Below, piece by piece: positions 11,801-24,879 of a stretch of 64,000 nucleotides of DNA. The position numbers and the translations under genes were made by a program. The notes under the pieces are model-generated. The model made no database searches and was not told the DNA's origin. It saw nothing but the letters and a program-made list of their open reading frames with translations. The stretch is from Melanocharis versteri (taxonomy: Eukaryota > Chordata > Aves > Passeriformes > Melanocharitidae). The stretch covers positions 57,221 to 121,220 of the forward strand of contig VZTG01007876.1 in the NCBI GenBank assembly GCA_013397845.1, read 5' to 3'. Numbering within the stretch: position 1 is the first letter of the stretch; the number at the start of each line of letters is the position of its first letter.

Positions 11801-14800
11801 TCCAGGGTTGTGGTTTTCCAAGGTAACAGCTGAAGGAAAGAAAAAAAAAAACGAGAAAAGAAAAAAAAAAAAAAGCAAGACTGAGCTTTTGTTAAGTAAT
11901 TAAAGAATTCCGGGTTGCTGGAAAGCCTCAGGGCTGTGCTTCTGTGGCTGATCGGAGTCTTTGTTTGCACAAGGCTGGTAAACAATTTGCAGTTCTTGGC
12001 AATAACCTGAATTATGTCCTACCATAAAAAAAAAGGGAAGAAAAAGTTGAAAATGCTGGGTTTATATCATTATTTCAGGGCAGGGAGAGGAATGAGGGAG
12101 GGACTTCTGATCGGCTGGCATTCACTGAGGTCTGTGCAGAGATGCCCTCACTTCTCTAGCTCGACCCATGGGATGCTTTTGGGTAAATAAATAAAGTTCA
12201 GCAAGGGCAGAGAGCCCAGGATTGCTCAGCACAGGAGTTCCTTCCCTCAGACTGGGTTTAGCTACTGATTTAAGCAGGGGGGCTCACTGCACAAAGCATT
12301 AATATGCTCCCTATGTAGCCTGGCTGTGCTCACAGCCGGGAGATTTGCATGTGAAATCTCTGCTCCTGGAGCCTCTACACCCACATCCCTAATTAAGCAA
12401 CGCCCCATGTTTCTGCTCTATAGGATAAGTGAATATATGCAACTCCAATGCACAGGAGAGAATTTTGTAATGATTTGGCTGTTTGTTTAAGTGAGGAGGA
12501 AGTTTGCTCGGTGGGTTTGCCTGACCGCCAGCTACACTTGGTGGGGAAAATATATAAATAAAAGCAGGATGCAATTTCCCATCTGGGGTGAGCTGCTGAG
12601 ACAACACCTTCACTGGCACGAGGGGAGAGCTGGAGATCAGGGAGGCCAGAGCACTGCTCCCATCTGCTGCTGGCAGGGCCAGGGTCAGCCCACACCCCGC
12701 GGCCAGCACGGCTTCGGGTTGGGGCACGCTCACGGGGAAGGGGAAATGGGAAAATTGGCCTAAAACCAAGAAGCACATGTAAAATACCCCCTGTCTTGCC
12801 CAACCCTCTGAGGGTGAGGTCTGCAGGGGTGGATAGGGGAGCACATCCCCCTGAGCTGGGGGTGCCTGTGGGTGTTCCAGCCCTGCTGCCCCATGTCCCC
12901 GTATCCCATCATGCTGTCACCACAGGGGCCCGGCCTGCCTGCCATGGGGATCCTGCCTCAGGGATGGGATGGCAGGCAGCAGGACGCTCACTGCATCCCC
13001 TTCAGCCCAGAAAATACATCGAGAAACCTCCGTGGACCCCTCCTAGGAGGAGACGTTATTAGGAAAGTCTAATTTTTAGACACTGTTGACTCTGCCCAAC
13101 CTTGGGTCAAGTGGAGCTTGAGAGCGTGGTAAAGGACACCTTCTCCATGGCCTTTGTGAAGCCACAGGAGATATTTTTTTATTAGCCACAGCCACAGAGA
13201 CTGGAAAAAAAGCTTCTAGAAGAGGCGCCCTTCCTCGTCGTGCTGCAGGAAAGATCATCTGAATTAACATGAGCTCCTTGGCTATTAAATGGAAATTTTA
13301 AATGGGAAGAAAATTCTGCAGTGGCTGCTAAATTGTGTGTCAGCAGAAAGGGGAAAAAGCAATGTGTGTCATTCCTATTATCGTCTTGAAATCCATCTTC
13401 CCTCTACACGCCATGACGGTGGATAATCCCCGATACGACGCCTGCATCGCTAATATTTGCAGAGGCAGAATTCCTACTTGGGGAGAATTTTGCTCTGCAT
13501 ATCTCATCCCCCACCTTGAAGATACGGTCTGAGGTGGTCGGAAATGCTGAACACGCTGTTCCTGGGGGTCGAGTTTTGCCACTGGTGGCAGCAAACTGGC
13601 CTCTGAAGTCCGAGGAATCAAGAGATTACTGGCATGCCAAGTCACTGCTGGCGTGTCCCTCCGTGCTGCGTGCCTGGCTATGGGTTAGACCTGCTGACAG
13701 GGACAAGGGGTGTTTTCAAACCAGGAAAATGGTGCCAAGCCCAGCCAGGGTGAGGGCAAAATGGCCAGTGGGTGTACCCAGGGCTGCAGGAGCACATCTT
13801 CAAGAGGAAAAAGGAAAATCTGTGCTGCTTCTTTATTGCCGGTGGAAAAGCACGGAGATCAGACAGGAATGACAGGGCTGTGGGAGAGGAACTGGGCTGG
13901 GTTTGTTTGCAGTGGAGGAGTCAAGACATGGGAATGAAGTGAGAGGTGGAGAGCCAGACCTTGTGTGTGCACATCTTTGCATGTGGCATGGAAAAAAGCT
14001 GGACCAACTCCCTCCTTGAGAAAAAGAACCTCAGCACTGATAAATCTCCCCCTCCAGGTCCCCACCCCACTTTGCCTGACAGGGACAGGAGCATGGGGAT
14101 GCCCAGGAGGAGAAAAGCACAGGGGGGATGTGATATGGGGTGAAAAAACCCAAGCTAATGATGTAGACATTTGTGCAGAGGTTAAAAATGAAGCAATAAA
14201 ACCTTTACACAAACTTCCAAATGCTTCAGCAGCCACACGCCGCAGCTCAAAGCAGGGGATAAATAAGGGAAGGTGCAGGCAGGCAGAGGGAGGCTGATAG
14301 AGCCATCACTCCTCAGTGGCAGCCTGAGAAATATGTCCCCATGGTGTCCCCATGGCCACTGAGGGGAAGGAGTGGAGAAGGGGAGGCTTGGGGTGTCCCG
14401 ATGCCTCCTGATGGGTTTGGGCCATCCTGTGAGGAGCAGGAGGGATGAAGCACGAGCTGAATTTGCCAGGTCTCTTCAGCTCACAGCAGGCAGCCTGCAG
14501 GGTGGGTTTGTGTTCCCTGGCAGCCTGGCAAGGGGGAGTTAAAACCTGTGCGTGGGATGGAGGACTTACTGACCACCCTTCCAGAAAGTTTGTGAGAGGT
14601 GGGTGCAGGAGGGACGTGGGGGATCCTCCAGCCCTGCCTTTGGTTTGGCTGTGTCTGGAATGAGGGTGCTGTGGCAATGAACTAAAGCCCAGTTAAAGCC
14701 CAGCATTTCACTGGCCCACAGCAGCTCTGCCCCACAAAGGTGTTATCCACAGGGCAGGGAGAGCAAGGAGCGACGCCTGAGAGGACAGGGACACTGCCAC

Positions 14801-17800
14801 TTCCTGCCTCCCGAGGCTCTCGTGCCCTTTGCACTGACCACAGGCTTTTCTCAGCTGTGTCTCTGTTAGGGGTGCTAAAGGCACAGCTGGTTCATCACGG
14901 ATTTCCAAAGGCAGACACCTGCTGCTGGCAATGCCCTTGGACCTCCCAAGTGGGTGCAGCCTCCCTCCTCCCGTCCTGCTGGACTTCTTGATGGTGAACC
15001 AGCAGCCACAGACACTGTGCTACAGCAGCACGAGGCTGCCCAGGGAAGGGAGAATGTGGAAAAAAAGGCTTTTTGTACAGATGAGCTCCAGTGTAGAGCC
15101 AGGGGGTCTCTCGGGTCCTTGGGGAAAGCCCCTCCTGGCAATGCAGCCAGGAGCTCGGGGTCATCCTGCCCTCATTGTACTGGGGCTCCTGACTATGAGC
15201 CACATCCAGCACTGCTTGGAACCTTTGCTTTATAAATGAGTGTGGAAAAGGCACGTGAGTGTGTTGCAGCTTCCCAGGAAGCTATTCTGCAGCCTCTGCA
15301 GATGAACTCACTGTCTCCTTAGCTTAAGGCCTGGGTAAAGAACTAATTATTTGGACCTAAGCTTAAATCTGTATCCACAAAGATGGATTTGTGACTCTTG
15401 CCAGCTTCCCCTAGAGGACCGCAACCTCATTTTGTTCCTTGTGAACTTCTGCTGAGGTGTAAAATAACAACAATCTTGAGAGCTAAAATCGCTGAAGGAT
15501 GGATTAAATTATAATGCAATCAGTCCAAAAGACCTTCTGTCTGCAAGGAGCAGCATTAGGCTGTCCCAGAGCGGGCAGCTTGTCAGGATTACCCAGCCCG
15601 CTCCGGCCGCTTTGTCTCCACCAGGAAACTGCATTTCCTGGGCATTTTCTGTTATCATCTGCTGAATGCTCCTCGGGAGCCTTGGCATCACCCTGCCCAG
15701 GGCAGGACTCACTCTGAGAAGAGCTCTATAAACCCACGACAAAAAAGGACAGATGGCAATGAATATTTTGAGGTCTGCAGCATATTCCTGGGGAAGGATT
15801 GCTTCCGACCTGCCATCTCCGTGCAGACTTTAAATCACAACTTGAGCAGCAAACCCGGTCTGGGGTCTGTTAATATGTGTTTGGAGAGGATTTAGCATAG
15901 CAGGGCTCCAATCCCCGCTGAGATTTTCGAGAATAAGCTCCTATAAATAACAAGGATGGAGCCCATGGGATGATTTTCAGACATTTGAAATACCCTGGGC
16001 CACGGCCTGGCAGCCCTTGCACAGCTCGGGGAGCAGCTGGGGAAGCAGGAGCTGCCTGGCTGGGACTGGGACTGACCCTGCTGGATCCTGCCCTGCTCCC
16101 ATCCTGCTGAGCCCCCACCCCAGCGGGTGACATGCTGCTCCTCCAGATGCCCTGTGCCACCATGTCTCGCTGGCAGGAGGAGCAGGGCTCATTTTGGGAC
16201 TCTGGGCACCTGGTGGGATGCTGGACAGTGACCTCATAGCAAACAAGGCACCCCACAAGTGCCAGTGCAATAGATGTAGGGTTCCTCATGGTTCCTTTGG
16301 CTGTCTGCAAGGACCCTTGGAGGCTTTGTCCCTCTTCAGGGCAGGTTTAAGATCTCTTTTCCTGCCTGAATAAAGGTAACAGAAGATGCAGGGGTTTAAT
16401 TGTCTTTCTGGCTTTGTCCAGTTTAGTTTCTCTTTGTCAACGAGTTCAACTGTCTGTGGGGAGCAGGGGGGAAGCAGGGGAGGGGGATGCAGCCAGAGCA
16501 CAGCTGCTTTTGCTTAAGAAACCCTGCTAAAAAGACCTCTCCTTTCTGGAGATAAGCCAGTGTTGCCCTCTGCTCCATGCTCAGCCTGCTGGGAGCCTCT
16601 GTGTTGTTGGGCTGTGCTCATTAGGGTGCTTTGAGAAGAGTGGTCCTCGAGGACCCTGCCCTGATACTCCCCTGCAGAAGGTGGGCTCAGCCTGGACTCG
16701 ACCCTTTGCTTGTTCACCTAAGCAGTTCTTAGGCAATGAAATGTGGAGTTTCTCTTAAAAAAAGCCCTCTTCTGCTCGGGCTGAAATCTATAAGTTTACT
16801 GCGATCTCCTCCTAAAAGGAGGGAGCTTGAATGATGGGGACTGAGCTTCCTTTTGCAGAGGGGTGGCACAGCCAGGGATTTCCCAATGACTGGATATAAT
16901 TTCCAGTTTGGCTGAAGTCTCACTTGTGGTTTCTTTGATAAGTCTGGATGAAAATATTTTGATTCTTGTTTGTTTGTCTGTTTGTTTTTAGGGCTGTTTT
17001 GTGTTACTTTTTTTTTTTTTTGTGAAGAGTTTGCTGTGCTGGAATAATTTTCTTTGTAAAATGTCGAGTTAAGCAGGTCCACCCCTCCACCCCCCTGCAT
17101 GTGCAGTTGCCTCAGTGCCACCAGGGTCCTTCTGCAGCCGCAGAGGTATAAGAACAAATGGGAGAGACAAGCATGAACAGAAGCAGAACAAATGGAAAAG
17201 TAAGATGCTCAGTGAAAAATTTAGAGAAGCATTTTAAGCAAGGAAAAGGTTGTTCCTTTTCTATTTATTATATGCCTTGGAAGCGAGGCACTGCCTGCTT
17301 GCAGGGGGCTGGGTACCTGCAGCAAGGCCCTGCTCTCCATTTGCATGTTTCCTTGCATTAAGGCAGGGAAGATGATAAAATGCTTTTGACCAGAGGCACT
17401 TAAATAGCAGGATTCTCCCGTACAAACATGTTTTCCTGCCCTGATGTACTCAGGAGTGTGTCTTAGCCAGGGCCTGGGGGCTGTGCACAGCACATGGCTG
17501 TGGTGCCATCCCACAGTGGGGCAGGAGGTAATGAGAATTTCTTGTCAGACTTGTCCCAGGTCCCCTGAGCCAGCACGGCCGTGGCACTGCAGCAATGTTT
17601 GGTTGTTCTGGGATGGATATTTGCTCTTGGCTTCATGCCTTTTACAAGAGCACAAATGTAATGTCAAAAGAAACCACTTTGGTAGTGTACTTAGAAGTTA
17701 AATATTTTATACAGTACTATAGTGATGTGATGTATTGCCTTCCTGACACTGCTTTTTGCCTGAGCTCTGGAATTTGGGGCCATCTGTGGGGCTAGATTCC

Positions 17801-20800
17801 TGCATCTTCTCCTCTGTGGTGCTTCGTGTGCCTTTTTCACAGGGTGCTGAATTTCTTTCTGTCCCTATAAAATGCTAAAAGCAACTCAATCCCAGTTCCT
17901 GGTACAACGTGGATTTTGATTATCCGATGGTTATTGTTTGAGCTCTCAGGATCGATAGCACTATATTAAAGCAAGGTACTCCCTCCTTCTCAAGGCCCAC
18001 TGCAAGAGAAGATTTGTGATGGTAAATGTGTGTCAGTCTGTGAGCTGGGTGCCAGGACCTCAGCTGGGGAGGTACAGGCCAGGGAGTCCTCACACAAACA
18101 TAGATATCTGTATGTCTGATTTGCACTCCATCCCAATCAATACAGTTTTCACAGACCAGGATTAGTTAGGCTGCCCTTTGTACCCTGAGGTAACTCAAAC
18201 TACTTCATAAAGTAATGAGTTTGGCTGTAGATAGCACAGGTTAATGGCAGGGTCGTTTATGTACTCGGTTATAAAGCTTCCATGTGGCCTCAGATATTAT
18301 AAATCTGGTTTATGAAGATTGGGAGTATTGACAGAGACCCAATTCTGCCTTACTCCTCCTGCAGCCTGCCAGGGATTTTTGACAATCCACTTTTAGCAGC
18401 TTCCAGCACAGGTAGAGAGAGAATTTATCTCTCCGAGGAAAACTGCTGGGTGAACACCAACTTGTCGTTTTTCATTTGCCAACATTTGTGAGTGTTTAGA
18501 GGCTAAACCAGAGCCAGGATAAGCACAAGTAGGAGGGGCTGTGCTCATTCTCCAAACCAAGGTAGGTTTGAACTATTCTGAATGACACTGCCTGGACATA
18601 CCCAGCCCAGCTATCCGTCCTTCCCATCTCACCTCCAGCTAAACATTGTGACCAGCTGTCCAGCTCAGTTTAGCAGCTGCCGAGTGTCAGATGATGATTC
18701 TTCCACATTTTTATTGCCGGTTCTAAAGACAGATTTTTGAAGGTGCCAGTGACAGGGCAGTACCAGCACCAGGGAAGTCCAAGTACCAGCACCAGGGAAG
18801 CCCATGGCACCGGATCTTGCTCGCCAAGACAAACCAGGAGCTGCTTACACAGTGATTTAATGGCTAAAAACGCCTCGAATGGCAGCTGCTGCTCTAGATG
18901 CACTTCTTGTGGGGTCAGTGTGTGGTTTGGGGTTCACAGCCCTGCGCACAGTGTGAACCTGGCCCCAGGCTGTGAATTCCCAATTAGCTGGGGAGGGACC
19001 ATTTTCCTTTGGCTGCAGGTGGAAATGACCCTTCCTAGAGCCACTGATCACTAATTAACACAAAACCTTGAAGCAAGGTTTCCCTTCCAACCCCATCAAC
19101 AGAGTGCAGCTCACCAAAGCCTCCAGGTATTTCAGCAAAGGTCTGGGGTCATTTGGGTTAGGCTGGCTTAAAAACCACCTTTGCAAAGAGGTGGATGAAA
19201 GGTGTTGATGGAGACGTCCCTCCTCCCCAGTCCTCTGATCTCCATCGAGAAGGGGATGGATGAGGACAGCAGCAGGGAGGGCAAACCTGCCAGCAAGCCC
19301 TGGCTTTTCACAAAACCCCAGGGGTAGCCAGGAGGGTGTATTAAATCTGTACCTTTAAGTCCTGGCCATGGCACAGGGCCCTTGTCACCAGGCTGGACTG
19401 TGCCACACTGTAACCCTGCGCTGGTGTACCCGTGGTGGGGACACTGCCCTCATCACAGCCACCCCCTGCTGCCGTGGCCCTGCTTGCAGAGAGCATTGCA
19501 GCAAAAAAAAGGGCACAAAAATATGTTCTCATTAACGAAAGAAAGTGGGGAGGGGGAGGACGAGGCGAGGAGCAGGAGAGATGGATTGTGCTGGGGTGCT
19601 GAGTGCGGAGCAGCCGTCCATTAATCATGGCCAGAGGGGAGTGGGGGAAAATCCTACAGCTCTATCGAGAGGAAGGGTTTGCTGCTGTGAAACGATGCTG
19701 CTGCCCATGTCCCAGGCTGCCTGTGCCTCCCTCTCTGCTCGGGAGCTGCTCCAGCCCCACTGCTGGGGGAGATCCCCAGCTCCCAGGCTCAGGTTCAGGC
19801 TGGGAGCACCCAGCTCCCCTCCCCTCTCTGCTTTGCACTGCCATCCAAATCCTTAATGTCTCATTAACCCTTTCCCCGTGCAGATCTGCCCTGAATGGGA
19901 ATGGAGGACAGCATAGATGATAACTGGAGCACTGCTAGGGCCACCTGAGCAGAGGGCAGTGCCTGCTGAAGCCTGTCCTCTTTGGGTGCCCTCGCTTGTC
20001 CCTGGCCTTTCAGTTTATCCCAGTATTTAGAGGGATGCTGCTGCTGGAGCTCAGGAGTGCTCCTGGTGTGGTGCTGCTGCTGTGGGGGCTGCAAGGAGTG
20101 CTGGGGGTATTTTCAAGTGAACTCGTTAAGGGAGCTATTAGCTGGGCATGAGCTTCCCACAGGTGTCTGTATGTCCCTGTCTGTCCCATCCTGGTCTTTG
20201 GAAGCATTTTTGACCCTGCTGATAATAAAAAATGCAGGGAGAGGGGGCAAAGCTCAGTCTCAGTCAGCACCAGTACCTGCTAGTGCTGGGCAGAAGGGAT
20301 GTGCACCAAGGGGCTGTGAAGGTGAGGGTGCTCAGCTGCACACAGGACCTCACCATGTCCTCAGTACAGCTGAGCACATTTTTCTTTACATGTGGAATGA
20401 ATTTGCCAGAAAAGACGTCTTTGGGTTCTTTTACCTTTTTAATTTTTTTTTTTGAGCCTAGTAAACAGCTTGGCCAGTGATTAATAAAACATTCCACCTT
20501 CCCAATGCTGCTTCTGCCCTCACCCAGGGGCTGTTTTGGCAGTAGTGAAGTATGGTATACAGAGCTAGGGTTGATCTTTTTTTCTGGTAGTGTTTCATGT
20601 GTCTGTAATTCAGTTTTTGGCTAAAAAACCTGCTCTGTATTTAAAAAGAGATGGGGGCGTGGGGAGGAAAAGGTCTTGGTAAGGTAAAGGTTTTAGTCTG
20701 GAGAACAAAGAAAAGTTCAGTTATTTCATTTATTGAAAAAAAATCATAATCCCTGTGTGCTTTGGTTTGATCTGAACCAAATTCAATTTCAAATTCTGGT

Positions 20801-22219
20801 ATCTGACTTGGGAGAAAAACCCCAACCCAAGAGCCTATAATAATAACTGTAATAGTAATTGTTGTTATTTTTAATTTTGGTACAAAAGTCCCTGGATTTA
20901 GAGGAGGGCAGCTGTTTTCATCAGCTTAGGAAAACTATTCACATGGTCAAAGTTAAGCATGCAGCTAAATCATTTGAGGAACAAGACTTTCTGCAGGCAG
21001 ATAAGAGCCTAATAACATGATGATGAGAGCCCAGCCTTCCACTGATAGCAGAAACTAATATTTGTGATGCAACAGTCTTGCATTATTCAGTAGTTAAAGA
21101 TAATTCTAAGAAACAGAACAGCTTGAGAATTAGCAAAACTAGCAGTAAAATATTCTTAGCTGACTCCGGGGGGAACTAAATTGCCATGTACAGGATTTGC
21201 ATTCATCTTAATGTTTATTAAAAATGAGACAGCGCCGCTTTCCACGTGCTCGGCCAGAAGAGCTCCAGGGATCACTGGAGTGTGTCCTGCTGGCCCCACT
21301 CAGCCTCGGGACCTGCTGAAGCCTTGCTAACTCATGGCATGTGTGGGTTAGTGTTGGGGTGAGAGTGATGGAGACCCAACTGTCCACCTGGACAAGTGAC
21401 CAGGGCGCCGTGAGTGATGGTCGCCAGCGCTAATTGCTAATTGCGTGCCCAGCACTTGCTGCTCAGCCCAGCACCAGGGAGTTTGTGCCCCTTCCCAGGG
21501 GTGAAACCGCCACGGAAGAGCAGCTGAAGAAAAGCAGGAATGCTGGCCCTTAAGGAGAAGTGCTGCTGTACACAGCAGTGCTGACAGAAGGGTTTGCACA
21601 CTCACCTACAGCAGCACCTCCAGTCGTGACTTTGCTCCTGCACTTGCAGAGAAGCTGGAGAAATACAACCAGGAGGAGCAAGCTCAGGGTTCCTCTGCAG
21701 GCCATCAGCTGGCCCGGGGTGCTCAGACGTTCCTTAAGACCTTTTTGGACCATTCCTGTTCCCTGGCAGTGGGCAGGTGGAGGGGCTGGATGCCCTGATG
21801 CAGCAGCCAGGGGTGACCGATGTGTTAGCAGCAAGTAAAGACCCCCGAATGTGCTGGAATTGTGCGAAAGCACGAAGACCTGGTGCTGCAGGAGGGAAAT
21901 CAGCACCCAACTGATTTGCACCAACAGTTCAGTGCAGCAGGAATGGGTCACTTTGGGATGTATGAGGAACCTGCACCACCTCATCCATAATCCAAAAAAC
22001 AACATGGGCCAGAGGAGAGCCACACTCCTGCCTTTAATGAATGCAGATTCCTGCAGGAGCACCCAGGATCTCCAAAATCTCCACTGATGTCTGTGCACCT
22101 GGACCAGCCAGACCACCCCTTGCTGGCTCACTGTGAGTATAAGAGCCATGAGCAGTGACTGAGCTGGGGTGGACATGTGGGGAAGGAAAATGAAACAAGA
22201 AAATAATAAAAAAAAAATC
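8819..22219. other. Intergenic, downstream of CDH4, no gene seen
   Basis: About 13 kb without a recognisable exon, tRNA or other RNA gene. In human the next gene past CDH4 is TAF4, facing it; no TAF4-like exon was found, so that gene would lie beyond base 1 if synteny holds. Low-complexity points are a G10 run at 10,904, an A-rich tract at 11,838-11,877 and a purine-rich stretch near 9,466-9,520. Some stretches look unlike neutral GC-rich DNA and could be conserved non-coding elements, but this cannot be judged from one sequence. Confidence 0.5.
18759..18804. repeat. 23-bp tandem duplication
   Basis: AGTACCAGCACCAGGGAAG with its flank occurs twice in a row (18,759 and 18,782). The second copy differs near its end. 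Confidence 0.85.
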
Positions 22220-22244
22220 AAGTGAGACTATTCAAAAGGGGGAC

Positions 22245-22256
22245 TTTATTTTTATT
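22245..22256 (-). promoter_or_regulatory. Tandem AATAAA poly(A) signal, candidate CDH4 transcript end
   Basis: Read on the minus strand, two AATAAA hexamers sit directly end to end. Cleavage would be expected 10-30 bases further, about 22,215-22,235, followed by a T-rich stretch (on the minus strand) that could act as the downstream element. This is the last strong signal before the intergenic region; assignment to CDH4 is inference. Confidence 0.5.
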
Positions 22257-24149
22257 ACACTGGAGCCAGGCGTCACTGCGCCAGTTCAGCTTTGATACAC
22301 AATAAATCAGCAAACCTGTCACTCAGTTTGGAAACCAAGATTGCAGTGGCACTAAAAACACATTGAAAACATTTACTTTCTTCCCGTTTTTTTTTTTTCC
22401 TCTTTTGTTTTTGGTACAAAAATGGTACAAACAACAATACAAAATATTTGTGCTGTTGACGGTTACAAAAAAAGGTTTTTGAACTGGGTTAACGGACGCA
22501 AACTTTTGCTTTTGCGCTTCAGCGTGAATACAGCAGAACAGCAGAAGTCTTCCTTGAGAACAACCACAGTCATGCGGGCTGCTACACAGCTTCTCCATCG
22601 GAAAGGAAACATGCAAAATCATCATTAAAAGAAAAGAAAAAAAAAAAAGAAAGAGAAAGTGCTCCAATCATACATCTATATGTTGTTGGTGGTTTTTTCC
22701 CCTATTAGATTTGTAGCTTCAAGCACTAACTACATTATGTACACTGTGTGTGAACTGTTGTATGTGGGGTTGGTGTGGCCTGGAAAGAACTTTTATTTTC
22801 CCCATGAAACCGAGTTAATTTGCGTGGGAGACACCTATGTTGTCTGGCTGCTATTTTAAACACTGGCATTCATCGTGACACAGCATTTCCCCACCCCCCC
22901 ATATCAGTATTTTTTTTCAGACTTACAATGAAGAGCTCCAAAAGATATCATAAATAAAAGTGCTGTATTTTACCTTTAGTATGTTTTGGGTTTTTTTAGA
23001 TTAAACAAAGTTGCAATCTTGGCATGTTGTGTGGTACAGACACTGCACTGTCACCGTTCTTCAATGCCCGAGCGTCCACCCTACGTGAAGCAGTTACAGG
23101 CGATACAGCCACCTCTGAAATCCCACTTCTGAAGGCTGGATTTGGACCTGACTGTCCCTAAAAACCCACGAGGAGCAAACTCCCCATCGCCATTGTACAA
23201 CTGCCAACGGCATCGCCTGGTCCAACAAAAAAGGAAAAAAAACGGAAAAGAAAACACAAAACCAGAAGCGAAACCACGACTAGAACATGGGACACCTAGA
23301 ACAGACTTGCCTACTTACTGTCATTAATTACCTGCTGAATCTCCTCCTTGCCTTGCAAAGCATTTCTGTGACTGATGCTGCTCCCAGTTTTAGGCTACAC
23401 GATAAACAGACCACCAGGGCTGTGGGTCATGACCTGCCGGGGGTGGCTGTGGGTACAGCAGTGACACTGGACCTGCACAGTCCCTGGCTTGGGCATGTGC
23501 AATCCTCATCCTCAGGAGACAGGGAGGCCACCAGACGTGTTTGGCCCCAGTGCCCTGGGAACTCACTGTCCCCATCCCTTAGGCAGCAGGGACAGCTGTG
23601 GTGGTGTCCCCTGGCAGTGCAGTGGGGTAATAGGGGGGACAGTGGTGTTTTAGGGACGGGATCCCCTCCACCTGCTTGAAAGCAAGTCCTTCCCCACCGC
23701 CCTGTAGTGTACAGAGTGGGGATCACTTCTTCAAACAGTTGAATGTTTTAGTTCAGGTTAGTCAGGGAACAGGGACTCTGGTCTCAATCAATTAACCCCT
23801 CCTGTGGCCTCTCAGAATAAGCACCAACTGCAGGCTCAGCCAGAGGGTTCTTTGCCCACCACAGCTCCTTGTAAATCACCATCACTTCCAACTGCAACTG
23901 GTTGTCACCGTGTCACATCCATGAGGATCAGAGGGGGACAGAGTGATGGCAAAGTCACCTTGTCAACGGGACCCCGTGGATTAATGAAAATATTCTTAGC
24001 TGGGTTACAAACCATCAGTAACATTAGCAAGCAGAAAGGTTTGCGAAAAGTGATCTGTTTTCATTGCTGGATGTGCCCCTCGCTTACCTTCCACTGGTCC
24101 CACTGTGAGAAAAGGGGCCTGATGCTGCTGCTGCTTGTGGGGCTGTAAA

Positions 24150-24242
24150 ACTCAGAGGGCGAGGATGGAGGGAGGAGAAGAGGGAAGAGGAAGAGGAAAA
24201 GAAGCAAGAGGAGGGAGAGGTCCTGCAGAGGGAGACTGAGCA
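24150..24242 (+). repeat. Polypurine tract
   Basis: About 90 bases are almost entirely A and G on the plus strand, built from GAGGA and GAAGA words. It lies in the proposed 3' UTR, so the transcript would carry a polypyrimidine tract. Such tracts can form triplex DNA and often stall polymerases. Confidence 0.8.
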
Positions 24243-24873
24243 GAACTGGGTCAAAACACAATAATCTGGTTGGTTTGATTTATAGCTCGTGGGATTGGAA
24301 TGGCTGGATTGCAAATGCTGCAGAAAAAATATCCGCCGATTTTAAAAGAAGTCGCCAATGGAAACAGGTTGGTTTATTTTTAATCACTCCAGCAGCTTTG
24401 TTTGACTTAGGTTGCATAAATGTTCTTAAAAACCTGAAATGTTTAGACAAGCTGAAGTCAGACAGCATCCCCTTGATGGCTAAGTGGCTCCTTTCACTGC
24501 TGGGGACAGCGCGCGCTGCTGATGGCCCGGAGCCGCCGTCCCACGCCCCTGCCAGCCCCTTCCCTACCTGAAATCCCTCATCCCAGCCAAAGCCGCAGCA
24601 GATGTTAAGCACCAAGCGCCCTGGAGCAGGGATTGAGCTGCTCTCCCAGGTAAGCAGCGCCAGGCGGATGGCAGGGCACAGCTCACAGCACAGACCTGGC
24701 ACTGCGGGATCCACACAAGAGTTCCAGGAGCCGCACGGAGCCGGCAGGCAGTGGCACCAACCCAACGGATGGAGAACCGTCGGCATCACCCGGCCCTCGA
24801 GCTGAATCCTTCTCCTGTGTCGGTGGTGAGGCCACGGCGACGGACACCAGCAGCAAAAAACACCAAGTGCATT

Positions 24874-24879
24874 TTTATT
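24874..24879 (-). promoter_or_regulatory. Candidate internal poly(A) signal
   Basis: AATAAA on the minus strand within the proposed 3' UTR, about 2.6 kb after the stop. It would give a medium-length transcript. Only the hexamer supports it. Confidence 0.25.

Noticed and set aside
21550..22221. 223-codon minus-strand open frame near the proposed transcript end
   Set aside because: No recognisable domain; its hydrophobic runs reflect T-rich strand composition. It may be chance or part of an untranslated transcript.
24602..24652. Plus-strand CAG/GTAAGC donor-like site at the end of a short open frame
   Set aside because: A single consensus donor without a partner acceptor or similarity is expected by chance in this much sequence.
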